64,000 nucleotides of DNA from Oncomelania hupensis (GCA_036898135.1 CM072513.1:75883625-75947624); one strand, 5' to 3'; shown: positions 23,456 through 34,962, counted from the first letter of the stretch. Made by a program: numbers and translations. The notes: generated by a model not told the origin, from the letters alone.

Positions 23456-24247
23456 AAGGTTTTGTTCATTTATTAAAATCAAAGTTTGTGTGAAACTGTA
23501 TACTCTTTATTATTTCATATTTATTGAATTTATTCCATGTGATACAGATATTTTAAGTCTTGTTTTGTATACAACAGTGTCTTAGCTGCATATCGGTACC
23601 AAATTATGTTAGGAAGCAACAGCCGTAGTCAACTGTTTGAATATAATGATAAGGTTTCTTGAATTTTACGGCTACATTCAATTGTTGTACAACTAACAAA
23701 TTTTGAACAAGGCGGTACTGCACAGTCTTGTCATTAATTGAAAAATAATAATTAGCATCATTTAAAAGAAGCTTAACCTGACATCTCGATGCTTTCTTCC
23801 AGAATTGATTTTGGGACATTGTTTAGTTTTCTTTATTTTACAGGGTGCGTACTCTACCTGGAAAACCTGGAAAGTCCTGGAATTGCAAAATTGCTTTTCC
23901 AGGCCTTGAAAATCCTGGAATTTCATTACTTATCATGGAAAACCCTGGAATTTCGAAATAACGTAGCTCGTTCGTTAGCAAGCGTCGCCGAGCGAGCGGG
24001 CGAGAGAGAAAGAGAGAGAGAGAGAGGCTGTTTCCAGTTTGTGGGACGGTATTGCACTAGAGCTATTTATAGCTCAGTGACTCGCAGCGTGATGCTCATA
24101 TGCATTCCATTCACTAATTGGTTAGTCTAGAACTTCCTTTTTTGCAGCAAAACTTCTGATTGGCTAGGCCTAATTCTTTGCGATAAGTTTCATATGAATT
24201 TGTGTGGTGCTAATGCGGTGAAAATATTTTGTAGACCAAATTAAAAC

Positions 24248-24780
24248 ATGCCCGGAAAGTGCGTATTTCAGGCGATTTGGACAAAGAATAAAGACTACTG
24301 TAGCTGGTTAGGTCCTGGAAAGTTACAAAGATGTGCTTTTTGCAAAGTTTGCGAGAAAGAATTTGATATTTCTAACATGGGAGAATCGGCTGTGAAAAGC
24401 CATGCAAAAGGTGCAAAGCACAAAGAAAAGTTGAAGCAAAAAGAAGACGCTGACCGCAGTGTAAAAATCGACGTTTTTTTGCCCACCTCAAACGCCAGCA
24501 AAAGTTCAGCTAAAACAACTAGTGCTAAAGACAAAGTTGCCGAAGTTTCCTTGTCAGAATCACCTTGTCCTTTGGCTTCCACTTCGACAGCAAAGAGTAA
24601 TTTTGCCAGTCTTGGTTTGAGTGGAGATGATGCGCTGAAAGCAGAAATCATGTGGACTCTGAAAACAGTTACATCACACTACTCCTTTAAAAGTTGTGTG
24701 GATACTCCTTGGCTGTTCCAAACGATGTTTCCGGACAGTGATATTGCATCGAAGATTTCAATGAGTGAAAGGAAGGTTAG
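24248..24780 (+). pseudogene. Transposon-derived zinc-finger N-terminus
   Basis: About 177 residues from MPGKCVFQAIWTKNKDYCSW. The finger is C-x2-C...H-x5-H-like: CAFCKVCEKEF, then AVKSHAKGAKHKEKLKQ. A Ser/Thr/Lys-rich linker and LGLSGDDALKAEIMWTLKTV follow. The layout (finger, linker, start of the helical dimer region) is typical of hAT-like transposase N-termini. The frame ends at a donor-like GAAAGGAAG|GTTAGT. The RNase-H-like catalytic domain is absent downstream, so it is a deletion derivative, although a short protein could still be made. Confidence 0.6.
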
Positions 24781-25059
24781 TAAATAGTGTTTTGCAATTC
24801 AGCAATTTTCGAATTGAATTTGTTTTATTACTTTTAACAACAGGCTCATTTGTTTAGTGGTTTTTAGTTTTTCTGGTTAGCTCAACCTATGCCTAAGCTT
24901 CAAACAAGAGTGGAAGTCAAAACTTTTTATATTAGTTTTTTTTTAACCATTGTGTTAAACTTAAATTGACTATTGTGTAGTTTCTCAAAACCCTGATTTC
25001 AATGAAGTGCATTGAATTTAATAGGCCTACTTACGTAATTGGAGGGGGTAGGGAGAACC

Positions 25060-25392
25060 ATGCTTTTTGCTGCAGCGACTAGCAGACAGAAATATCATCA
25101 GTATTTGGACAAGCAAAAGGAGGAGAAAGAAAAAGCTGATAGGCTGCAAAAGCGTAAGGCAGAGTTAGATGACCTTGAAGAGTTGAAAAAAAAGAAGAGG
25201 AGAACTGAGGAAATGTGGAAGTCTCTTGTGCATTCTGCAGATGAATATGCTCAAAAAGCTGAAAACAAGTGTGACATTAAACTGCTGGCAAAATCAAATG
25301 CAATGAGAAAATCAGCAAAAGAGAAGAAGGGAGAACTTGACAATTTAGAAAAACAGATAGAAGAAAAGTCTTGCCAGATTAAGAATTCTTAA
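25060..25392 (+). pseudogene. Transposon C-terminal coiled coil
   Basis: A highly charged helix (for example YHQYLDKQKEEKEKADRLQK and RKAELDDLEELKKKKRRTEE) follows an acceptor-like TTTGCTGCAG and ends at a stop in the same element. It is the likely last exon of the zinc-finger gene at 24248. Confidence 0.5.
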
Positions 25393-25456
25393 CCTGCTGG
25401 AAAAGAAAAAAAATCAGCCAACAAAAAGAGGACTGAACTCAGATTGTGTGTTGCAC

Positions 25457-25662
25457 AGTGCATTTGTGCATTTTTGTATTTGTAGTGATATTCAACATAT
25501 ATTTTTTTCTTTTATCATAAAACAAAAATAAGCAACACCAGCCAACTGTTTATAACAGTAAGATTTGTGCATTTGTGTATTTGTAATGATATTCAACATA
25601 TATTTTTTTCTTTTATCATAAAACAAAGTAAGCAACACCAGCCAACAGTTTATAAAAGAAAT
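25457..25662. repeat. Tandem duplication, ~110 bp unit
   Basis: GATATTCAACATATATTTTT, TTTTATCATAAAACAAA and AGCAACACCAGCCAAC occur twice in order, inside the right end of the hAT-like element. Confidence 0.8.
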
Positions 25663-26169
25663 TTATTCGCAACACAATCAAGAAAAAAAACAGCCATGAA
25701 AATTTTTTATGGGTCTGGAAAACCCTTGAAAAGTCCTGGAATTTTACTTTGTAAGACCAGTACGCACCCTGATTTTAACTAACTATAGCATGCTTTAATA
25801 ATCATGTAGTTTATATACATATTTGAGCCATGCTTGTAGAGATTATTGTTCATTCAATGTATCATAGTTCCATGTTGTGGATCTTTATAGTTTACGGCAA
25901 GAACAAATTTGTAGTTCCAGTAATTGACTATTTTCTTACCATAGAATTTATGTTAATATTTTCTAGGTTTTATGTTTTGTGTATTTTTGCTTGATTTTAT
26001 ATACATTTTAATGTAAAAGGTTTTTGTTCTGTCTACATTTCTTTATTTTAGTCAACGTCATTGAAATTTTGTTCTTAAACATACACAATGAATAAATGGC
26101 AGTGGTTTAATCTTTTTCTCTTCACTACAGATCTTGACTTTCATTTTGTGTGTTTTATAATATATATAT

Positions 26170-27945
26170 AAGGAAATAGAGAACAATCTGAACAAGAACA
26201 ACAGCAAGAAGGCCTACCAGACGGTGAAGCGGCTGACAAGTGTTAAACAGCCCAAAGTCTCCACTATCCAAAGCAAGTCTGGCATTTGCCTTACAGAAGA
26301 ACAAGAAGTCTTGGACAGATGGACAGAGTACTGCTCTGACCTTTACAACCATACACCAAATGGAGACCCATCAGTTCTAGCATGTCCCGAGAGCAGAGAA
26401 GAAGAAGAAATCCTCCCAATTCTCCGGGAAGAAGTTGAGGCAGCAGTGCAATCGCTGAAGAAAGGGAAGTCAGCGGGAGTGGACAACATACCAGCGGAAC
26501 TGCTACAAGCAGGAGGAGAAGCGATGACTGATGCTCTCACCATTATCTGTAACAAGATCTGGCAGAGTGGGGAATGGCCTACACCATGGACCCAGTCGCT
26601 TGTCATCACTCTTCCCAAAAAAGGTAACCTTCAGGAGTGTGAAAATTACCGCACCATCAGCCTCATCAGCCATCCCAGCAAGGTCCTCCTGAAAATAATA
26701 CTCAACAGGTTGAAACCACAAGCTGAACAAATCATAGCTGAAGAACAAGCAGGATTCATGGCAGGGCGAAGTACCACTGAACAGATTTTCAACCTCAGAA
26801 TAATCTGTGAGAAATACCTACAGCACCAACAACATCTATATCATGTGTTCATAGACTTCAAGAAGGCATTTGACCGAGTCTGGCATGCAGCTCTATGGGC
26901 AACCATGAAAGTTTACAACATCAGCCCTAAAATTATAGAAGTCATCAAAAGCCTGTATGACAAGGCTACCAGTGCAGTCCTCCATAACAGCGTCATCGGG
27001 AACTGGTTCAGAACAACAATCGGTGTGCGTCAAGGATGCCTACTCTCTCCAACACTCTTCAACATCTTCCTAGAGCGCATCATGTCAGATGCTCTTGCAG
27101 ATCACGAAGGCACAGTCAGCATAGGGGGCAGAGCAATCTCCAATCTTCGTTTTGCGGATGATATTGATGGATTGGCTGGAGAGGAACAAGAACTTGAACA
27201 GCTTGTACAGAGGCTTGACACCACCTCCAGAGCTTATGGAATGGAAATAAGTGCAGAGAAGACCAAAATGATGACCAACAACACCAATGGCATCAACACG
27301 GACATCAAAGTACAAGGCCAATCCCTCAACACAGTGCACAGCTTCAAATATTTAGGAGCCATTGTGTCAGACAATGGGTCTCGACAGGAAGTCCTCTCCA
27401 GGATCGCACAAACAACTGCTGCCTTGACAAGGTTGAAGCCCATTTGGAAAGACAGAACCATCAGTCTACATTCCAAAGTAAGACTGCTGCGCTCTCTGGT
27501 CATCTCCATCTTCCTATATGCTTGCGAAGCATGGACCCTCACAGCAGATCTCCAACGAAGAATACAAAGCATGGAGATGAGGTGCTACAGAAGACTTCTG
27601 TGCATTTCCTATACCCAACACATCACCAACATTGAAGTCCGACAGACCATCACACAAGCCATTGGACAACACGATGACCTGCTCACAGTGGTGAAGAAAC
27701 GGAAACTCCGATGGTATGGCCACGTCACCAGATCATCAGGCCTTGCAAAGACCATTCTGCAAGGCACAGTGCAAGGAGGTAGAAGGGGGAGACAGAAAAA
27801 GAGGTGGGAGGACAACATTCGAGAATGGACTGGTTTGACACTGAGCGAAGCCATGAGGGCTGCTGAGGACAGAGAAAGATGGAGTATGCTGGTTAAGCGA
27901 TCATCTGTGGTGCCCCTACGACCTTCGGGTTATGGGACAGGATAG
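26170..27945 (+). CDS. Non-LTR retrotransposon reverse transcriptase (partial ORF)
   Basis: The open frame has no natural start codon: it runs in from the truncation point (EIENNLNKNNSKKAYQTV). Counted from a GTG codon at 26224 it is 573 residues. Visible RT blocks: KGKSAGVDNIPAELL; ENYRTISLIS; FIDFKKAFDRVWH (motif A, about 209-221); GVRQGCLLSPTLFNIFLE (motif B); LRFADDIDGLAGE (motif C, catalytic FADD about 310-313); GMEISAEKTKM. The C-terminus RKLRWYGHVTR...GRQKKRWEDNIREW is typical of RTE/L2-type LINEs. The endonuclease is missing. No stops or frameshifts remain, so the insertion is young. The enzyme copies its own RNA at nicked target DNA. Confidence 0.9.
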   Translation, partial: KEIENNLNKNNSKKAYQTVKRLTSVKQPKVSTIQSKSGICLTEEQEVLDRWTEYCSDLYNHTPNGDPSVLACPESREEEEILPILREEVEAAVQSLKKGKSAGVDNIPAELLQAGGEAMTDALTIICNKIWQSGEWPTPWTQSLVITLPKKGNLQECENYRTISLISHPSKVLLKIILNRLKPQAEQIIAEEQAGFMAGRSTTEQIFNLRIICEKYLQHQQHLYHVFIDFKKAFDRVWHAALWATMKVYNISPKIIEVIKSLYDKATSAVLHNSVIGNWFRTTIGVRQGCLLSPTLFNIFLERIMSDALADHEGTVSIGGRAISNLRFADDIDGLAGEEQELEQLVQRLDTTSRAYGMEISAEKTKMMTNNTNGINTDIKVQGQSLNTVHSFKYLGAIVSDNGSRQEVLSRIAQTTAALTRLKPIWKDRTISLHSKVRLLRSLVISIFLYACEAWTLTADLQRRIQSMEMRCYRRLLCISYTQHITNIEVRQTITQAIGQHDDLLTVVKKRKLRWYGHVTRSSGLAKTILQGTVQGGRRGRQKKRWEDNIREWTGLTLSEAMRAAEDRERWSMLVKRSSVVPLRPSGYGTG

Positions 27946-27960
27946 GATAGGATAGGATAA
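26171..27960 (+). mobile_element. RTE-like LINE (family L1a), 5'-truncated with open frame
   Basis: Inserted in a (TA)n tract that flanks both ends. The 3' end is a (GGATA)n tail. The 5' end is truncated inside the coding region. This is the longest of six copies in the window. Confidence 0.85.
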
Positions 27961-28117
27961 TATATATATCTATATTTAATGTCCGTCACTTCTACCAGTG
28001 TCTGGGCTGCCAACACAGCTCTCCAGTCATATATTTGTCAGCGGCATTTGACAGGATTGATCATTGTACTCTCATTCATCGTCTACATAATGCTTTCGGT
28101 ATTTTTAATTCTGCCTT

Positions 28118-28792
28118 CACTGTAGATTGTTCTAACCTATAAAGGGTACAGTGAAAGCCCCAGTTGAAAACCTGTCTTGCCTTTGTAGGCATGACAAATT
28201 AACTGCGGCAACAGTTCCCCCCGTTGGAGTGCCGGGGGTTTCAGTATAAATAGTATCCCCACTTTCTGGAAATTTAGTGCTTTAAATTCCCACTGTCGCT
28301 GTCTTCCTCATTTGCTCTTTCCCATTCCCGATCTGTCCTATCACTCTGCTATACTATCTTCTTCTTCGCTAGATCAATGACCTACCTTTTTTCTTGAAAA
28401 CTCTTCCTGGACAAGACTCCTTGTTTGTGTATGAGGTCTGTTGGATCAGCTTGGGAGTGTTGGACGCTTTCTGCCGGGTGGTCACTAGGGCTTCCTATGA
28501 ATGTACTATTTAGCACTATAGGCATTTTATATGTATGTTTTTTGTTGATGATTTATAATAATGTTTGTATTCTATTTTGTTTTTGTAATCGGGGAGTTCG
28601 CGTAGTTGAGGTCAACCCTCAGCCGTCCCCCGCGTGGGATGTCTTTATTGTAAAGTGACTGGCCGGTGGAAGGCATTCAATTTTCCCACTGGGGTTGTTT
28701 CAACAGATCTTTTATGCGGATCGGGGGTTGTCCGGTCCTGATTTGGCTCGGAAGAGTCCGCTGGACCTAAAGCAACAATAAATCAATCAATC
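28118..28792 (+). mobile_element. CCCCG-SINE with extra 5' head
   Basis: Flanked by AATTCTGCCTT (28107-28117, 28793-28803) inside the older LINE. It has a ~95-bp head starting CACTGTAGATTGTTC before the usual CCCCCGTTGGAGTGCCGG core, and an (AATC)n tail. Confidence 0.85.
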
Positions 28793-29696
28793 AATTCTGC
28801 CTTGTCCTGGTTCTTTTCCTATTTCTACAGCTGTTGCCAAATTGTCTCAGTGGCCATACTTCATCTCCAGCTAGTCTACAGTTTCGTGTGCCTCAAGGTT
28901 CACAGTCTTAGGCCCAATCCTCTTTGTTCTATACACTCAGCCACTGTCTGAAATCATAAACAAACACTGCATTCTGCATCGCAGTTTCTCTGATGACAAC
29001 CAGCTGAATGTTTCTGGATCTGTTTCTGTCTAACAAATATGGTCACTTCAATTCAGGCAGGTATCACCGACGTTAGTCATTGGATGGCAGCAAATAAACT
29101 GCAGTTGAACTCTGATAAAACTGAAATGATGCTCATTTCTCCCAAATCCCTAATCCATTCACCATCTTTTCCAAAATCTGTTGCCCTCGGTGGAACCACA
29201 ATCACTTTCTCTACTTCTGTTCGCAACCTTGGTGTCACTCTGGACCAAAACTGTATTTCAGAATCGTGTTTCTAATGTCTGTCAGATTTGTTACTATGAA
29301 ATATGCAGAATTTCGTCCATACACCATCTTATTTTTGAAGAAGCAACAAAATATCTTCTGTGTGCATTTGTACTTTCTAGAATTAATTACTGTTAATTTC
29401 TACTCTCTAGCTGGTTCTCCTGGCTATCTGATTCAGAAAATTTAAAAGGTCCAGAATCATGCTGCATGGTTAATATTCTGCTGAAGTAAATTTGACCATG
29501 TCATTCCTCTTCTTCTGTCCCTTCACTGGCTTCCTGTGGAACGGCGTATCCAGCATAAAGTTTCGTCCCCTTTGTTTCAGTGTCCTCAACTCCATCGCCC
29601 CTCAATATATTGCTGACCTTCTTCACATTTAGATACCTTTTAGACAACTTCGCTCTTCCTCTGACACCGTCTTTTTGTAGTTCCATCTGTGTGTAC

Positions 29697-30271
29697 TCCC
29701 CCGTTGGGGTGCCGGGGATTTCAGTATAATTAGTATCCCCACTTTCTGTAAATTTAGTGCTTTAAATTCCCACTGTCGCTGTCTTCTCATTTGCTTTTTC
29801 TCATTCCAGCTCTGTTCTATCAATCTGCTATACTATCTTCTTCTTCGCTAGACCAGTCACCTACATTTTTTCTTGAAAACTCTTCCTGGACAAGACTCCT
29901 TATTTGTGTGTGAGGTCTGTTGGATCAGCTATTCGAATATTGGACGCTTTTTGCCAGGTGGTCACTAGGGCTTCCTATGATGTTATTATTTAGCAATGTA
30001 GGCATTTTATATGTATGTGTTTTGTTGATAATTTATAATGATGTTTGTATTCCATTTTGTTTTTGTAAACAGGGGTTCGATAAATGAGTATAGCCTCAGC
30101 GTCCCCTGCGTGGGATGTCTTTATTGTAAAGTGACTGGCTGGTGGAGAGCTTTCAGTGTTACCACTAGGGTTGTTTCAGCAGATCTTTTATGCGGATCAG
30201 GGGTTGTCCGGTCCTGATTTGGCTCGGAAGAGTCCGCTGGACATAAAGCAATAATCATGTAATGTAATGTA
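29697..30271 (+). mobile_element. CCCCG-SINE, full core copy
   Basis: Flanked by the 12-bp word ATCTGTGTGTAC (29685-29696, 30272-30283). It starts TCCCCCGTTGGGGTGCCGGG and ends with a (TAATG)n tail. Confidence 0.9.
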
Positions 30272-30610
30272 ATCTGTGTGTACAAAATCGTATAGTGAAC
30301 GTGCTTTCTCTTATCAGGGCCCTAGTATTTGGAATAAACTGCCTGTTTCTCTCAGAAATTCATCTTCAATACAGTCATTTAAATCACCTCTTAAAACTCA
30401 TTATTTCCCTTCTACCGATTGAAATTGGTGAAACAGATCTACAAAGTCATAGTTCGCGTTTGAGTGTATTAAGAGTCACTAGTTTTTATATATTTGGTTA
30501 CTGTTAATAGTTAATGAGTGTTCCTCATTTTGTTTTATAAAGTTCTGTACTCATGTAAGCGCCTGGAGCTTAGTCTAGATTAGGCGCATAAATATTCCTA
30601 ATAATAATAT

Positions 30611-32042
30611 TATAAAACTTAGACAAAATCTTGAAAATGTAAGTCAAAATCTAGTGAAGAGAAAAAAAAATGTTAATATCCTATTTTGTTCATCAGAAAT
30701 GTACTTTATTTCCAAATCTAAATAATATTTGACTCATTTATTTATTTTTAATGTTATTTAGATGAATTGACATTGTAGTCAAATATTTGTTTTCGGAGGT
30801 GGAGTTTGCAGACTGTGACTTTGTTAATCTTCCATTTGGATCATGTATCTGAACTTTTTTTTTTCTTAAAGGAAAACTTTAGTCTGCAGATATTAATTAT
30901 TGTAACTTCAAGTGAAGTTTTCATTACATTGTTTTGTTTATATAACTTATCACTTTATTCAATGAAAACGTCTCATTTAGTGTTGCCATTTTATATGACT
31001 TGCTGATGCGTTTGATTTTGTTTATTATCAGTTCGCGCTCATGTGTAACCATGACACTTTTATAGTTATTTTAATATTTATTGTTGCTTTACTTGGAAGA
31101 TATTCTGCTGAGATAGGAGTGCTGAGTTCCATATTTGCGAGTTATTTTCTTTCTTTTCTTTTGCAAGCATTATTATTTATTAGCCTGCAATTGTAGCTTG
31201 CGTTGCTGCCTTTGTCAGAGAAATAATTCAAACTGTTGAAAAAATCAAATTGTTGTAATAACTGAAGGAGTGAAATGTACCAATTATTGTTGCTGATAAT
31301 GGCAAAATGCTCATAATTAAGTTTAGTATTTTAATTTTTATGATGTGCTTGTTTATATATGCTTATAATGACAAAATGCTCTTAATTAAGTTTAGGTTTT
31401 TATATTTTTATGCAGCACTTGTTACGTCCCATTACATTAATTGCATGTCCTACAGGAAATTGCCCATTAATGAAACCCTTTTATTCTAAAATGAATTGTT
31501 AAAAATGTACATGTTTGATACATTTTATTCTTTCTTCTGTATTCATTGATACTTTTCTTTATTATACTGTGATTCTGGAACATGATTTTTTAAAATGGTG
31601 CACAAATCAAATCAATGCTAATGTTACGTTCTTGTGTCATTACCGATACAATAAGTACTTGTCTATTAGAAAGGGCAGCAAATTCTTTCATCTCTACTTC
31701 CAGTAATGGAGTATTGTAGTTCACTTTTATTGACGCATGTATTTGTTGAAATGCTTCAGGGTTATACATAGTCTTCATGCCAAAGAGACTTCCATGGCAT
31801 CAATTTTTTTTAAAAGGAGTTATTGTTTCTGGAGCGTCTTTAGTATATTTGAAGCTTTCAGTGACGTATTGTACCTAAAAGGAGATTGTTTCTGCATGTT
31901 CTATAGTTTGGAAAGCTTTTCACATCAGTGCTTGCTAAACAGTCACTTGCTATGCAAACTCTTGCGCGATTTTTATAGGCAGAGAATCAAGCTCGGTGTG
32001 GCTAGCAAAATGTGGACTTGCAGACACGCTTAGCCTTCATAA
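30611..32042. other. AT-rich intergenic, no gene seen
   Basis: Only short open frames without domains. A TAATGACAAAATGCTC(A/T)TAATTAAGTTTAG phrase occurs twice near 31300 and 31365. Confidence 0.4.
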
Positions 32043-32586
32043 TTCCCCCGTTGGGGTGCCGGGGATTTCAGTATAAATAGTATCCCCACTTTCTGGAAAG
32101 TGCTTTAAATTCCCACTGTCGCTGTCTTTCTCATTCCTGCTCTGTTCTATCAATCTGCTATACTATCGTCTTCTACGCGAGACCAGTTTCCTTTTTTCTT
32201 GAAAACTGTTCCGGGACAAGACTCCTTTTTTGTGTATGAGGTCTGTTGGATCAGCTTGGGAATATTGGACGCTTTCTGCCAGGTGGTCACTAGGGCTTCC
32301 TATGATGTTATTATTTAGCAATGTAGGCATTTTATATGTATGTGTTTTGTTGATAATTTATAATGATGTTTGTATTCTATTTTGTTTTTGTAAACGGGGG
32401 TTCGATAAGTTGGGGTGAAGCCTCAGCCGTCCCCTGCGTGGGATGTCTTTATTGTAAAGTGACTGGCTGGTGGAGAGCTTTCGGTTTTACCACTAGGGTT
32501 GTTTCAGCAGATGCGGATCAGGGGTTGTCCGGTCCTGATTTGGCTCGGAAGAGTCCGCTGGACCTAAAGCAATAATAATGTAATGT
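32043..32586 (+). mobile_element. CCCCG-SINE, full core copy
   Basis: Flanked by AGCCTTCATAA (32032-32042, 32587-32597). (TAATG)n tail. Confidence 0.9.
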
Positions 32587-32801
32587 AGCCTTCATAACAG
32601 GGCTGGGCACATGAAACAAAGGGAGATAATGAGACATTTGACTTATTCTTTTGTCAGATTAAATTCAATGTTGCTCATATTTTTAGTTTGAATCATCATC
32701 TCCCAACTGTTTTTGTGTAAACACAAGGGCATTACACAAGTTGGGTGCCTGCGTTTCTATAGCTTGTTTCCCTTTCAGTAGTGTTTTTTGTAAGCTTGTT
32801 C

Positions 32802-33525
32802 CACTGTAGATTAAACCCCTTGGGGTCATGAGCAATCTTGCCACTGTAGATTGTTCAAACCTATAAAGGGAACAGTGAAAGCCACAGTTGAAAACCTGTC
32901 TTTCCTTTATAGGCAAGACGCTTCACTGCGGCAACAGTACCCCCGTTGGAGTGCCGGGGGTTTTCAGTATAAATAGTATCCCCACTTTATGGAAATTTAG
33001 TGCTTTAAATTCCCACTGTCGCTGTCTTCCTCATTTACTCTTTCCTATTCTTGCTCTGTCCTTCACTCTGCTATACTATCTTCTTCTTCGCTAGATCAAT
33101 GACCTACCTTTTTTCTTGAAAACTCTTCCTGGACAAGACTCCTTGTTTGTGTATGAGGTCTGTTGGATCAGCTTGGGAGTGTTGGACGCTTTCTGCCGGG
33201 TGGTCACTAGGGCTTCCTATGAATGTACTATTTAGCACTATAGGCATTTTATATGTATGTGTTTGGTTGATGATTTATAATGATGTTTGTATTCTATTTT
33301 GTTTTTGTAACCGGGGTGTTCGCGTAGTTGAGGTCAACCCTCAGCCGTCCCCCGCGTGGGATGTCTTTATTGTAAAGTGACTGGCCGGTGGAGGGCATTC
33401 AATTTTCCCACTGGGGTTGTTTCAGCAGATCTTTTATGCGGATCGGGGGTTGTCCGGTCCTGATTTGGCTCGGAAGAGTCCGCTGGACCTAAAGCAACAA
33501 TAAATCAATCAATCAATCAATCAAT
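32802..33525 (+). mobile_element. CCCCG-SINE with extra 5' head, longest copy
   Basis: Flanked by the 12-bp word GTAAGCTTGTTC (32790-32801, 33526-33537). The head (about 135 bp) contains CACTGTAGATT twice and a B-box-like TTGTTCAAACC. The tail is (AATC)n. With the copy at 28118 it forms a headed subfamily. Confidence 0.88.
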
Positions 33526-33537
33526 GTAAGCTTGTTC

Positions 33538-34657
33538 GCTACCGCTTTTGCCATACATCTACTGACACCCAACTTGTATAATTCCCCTTTAATATAAAGC
33601 TGTCTTTACAAGATTTCATTTTTTTCATTTGATTCTCATTGTATGCAATGTTTTTATTGATATAAAATATACTACCAGGTAACATTGATATAAAATATAC
33701 TACCAGGTAACATTACTTAAAGTATTTTTCATATCACTGATCAGCAATCAATGTTAACAATCACAACTATGAAATTATGACTGAATAATATATTGAAGAA
33801 TATCTTAATTTTAGTTAGACCATATCTACTGTTTTTCAAGTGATTTACCGCTTGTAAATTCTCAGGCATTAAAAATAGTTAACAAGAAAGATATAAAAAC
33901 ATTTTGTGTTCCAGATATTTACTGTTTTGCTATTAATATTGTTTCAAACCAGAATAACTTAAAACCTGTTCATAAGTTTACATTTCCAAAATTATTTTTA
34001 AAACTGTTCAAAAGTTTACAGCATTTGCCTAATAAGCTGCCAGGTGCATGTAATGTGATACCTTCTTTGAAGCCATTTTCACTTTGTATTTTATTCAAGT
34101 GTTCTTTTCAAATTTAATTCCAAATAAAACTGTGTGATTCTTCAACAGTTTTGATCAGGTTTGATTTGAAAGCACAGGTGCAAAGGAGAATAGACAAGCC
34201 AAAAAAATTCAAGTTTGACAGAATAAAACATTACACAAACAGATAATTCAGGCGATGAAAGTCTGATCACCAAAATGCCAGTAAAAATCCACTTTAAGCG
34301 AGCTGATGTAGCCTACTCTCCAGACCAACAGACCTTTTCTTTTGCTGCAATCCAGTCATCTCCCCTCCCACTCCTGTCCATTATGTATAATTTTGATAAC
34401 TGTTTCAGGTTTTACAACGAACCGTAAATTGTCTCCTTTTACATTTTTAAAAGTTAATGTACTAGAGAGAAATGAAGCTGTGGGCTAGCAACTCTGCCTG
34501 GGTAAGTTAAAATACCTGTCCTACCAAACATAAGGTGTAGAACGGTGGCGAGAGTGAGATAACAGCTAGAAAGAAAAAAAAATGAAAAAGGAAAAATGTG
34601 GCAGGAGAAAATAAGACAAACAAATGATGCTGCCTGAGAAAAAAACAATCACTGACA
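33538..34657. other. Intergenic; no gene seen
   Basis: AT-rich. A phrase GATATAAAATATACTACCAG is tandemly repeated near 33660-33710. Confidence 0.4.
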
Positions 34658-34663
34658 TTTATT
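34658..34663 (-). terminator. DPY30: Probable DPY30 poly(A) signal
   Basis: AATAAA on the minus strand, about 300 nt after the DPY30 stop codon. Confidence 0.45.
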
Positions 34664-34962
34664 TAAAAAAAATGAAAAAGGGAACAATATCATTTCTTAA
34701 TATATCTTGACATTTCATGTAAAACTGTTATTTGATACACAACTCTTGTTAGTGAATTTTGGATCATTTCTCCAAATTTGCCATTCTATGCACAGACACA
34801 ATTTTCTTGCGATTTGCTTGTATGTCTAGTAGAACAGAACAGCAATGGTTTGAGAGATTTGGATCCACAGAATCCACTATCAATGTAGAAAATAGAAGAA
34901 GAATTTAAAAAAACGCTCAGCAGATGATGAATGATGATGGCAGAATGACAATGATAGAGGTG

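Larger units (their letters stand above)
23841..25771 (+). mobile_element. hAT-like element, internally deleted
   Basis: Termini CAGGGTGCGTACT...AGTACGCACCCTG are perfect 13-bp inverted repeats flanked by ATTTTA on both sides (23835-23840, 25772-25777). Subterminal CCTGGAA words repeat at both ends. It keeps an N-terminal zinc-finger exon and a C-terminal coiled-coil segment but no catalytic core. Short-duplication hAT group is the best guess. Confidence 0.75.
27970..30610 (+). pseudogene. CR1/L2-like LINE, decayed and split by two SINEs
   Basis: RT pieces appear in order: SAAFDRIDHCTLIHRLHNAF (27985-28110), LGPILFVLYTQPLSEII and FSDDNQLNVSG (about 28900-29020), WMAANKLQLNSDKTEMM (29075-29135), then QGPSIWNKLPVSLRN...KSPLKTHYFP (about 30315-30415), and a tail GCGCCTGGAGC...TAGGCGCATAAATA. 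SINEs occupy 28118-28792 and 29697-30271. The LINE reading resumes after each, at the duplicated words. Many frame changes show it is inactive. Confidence 0.8.
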
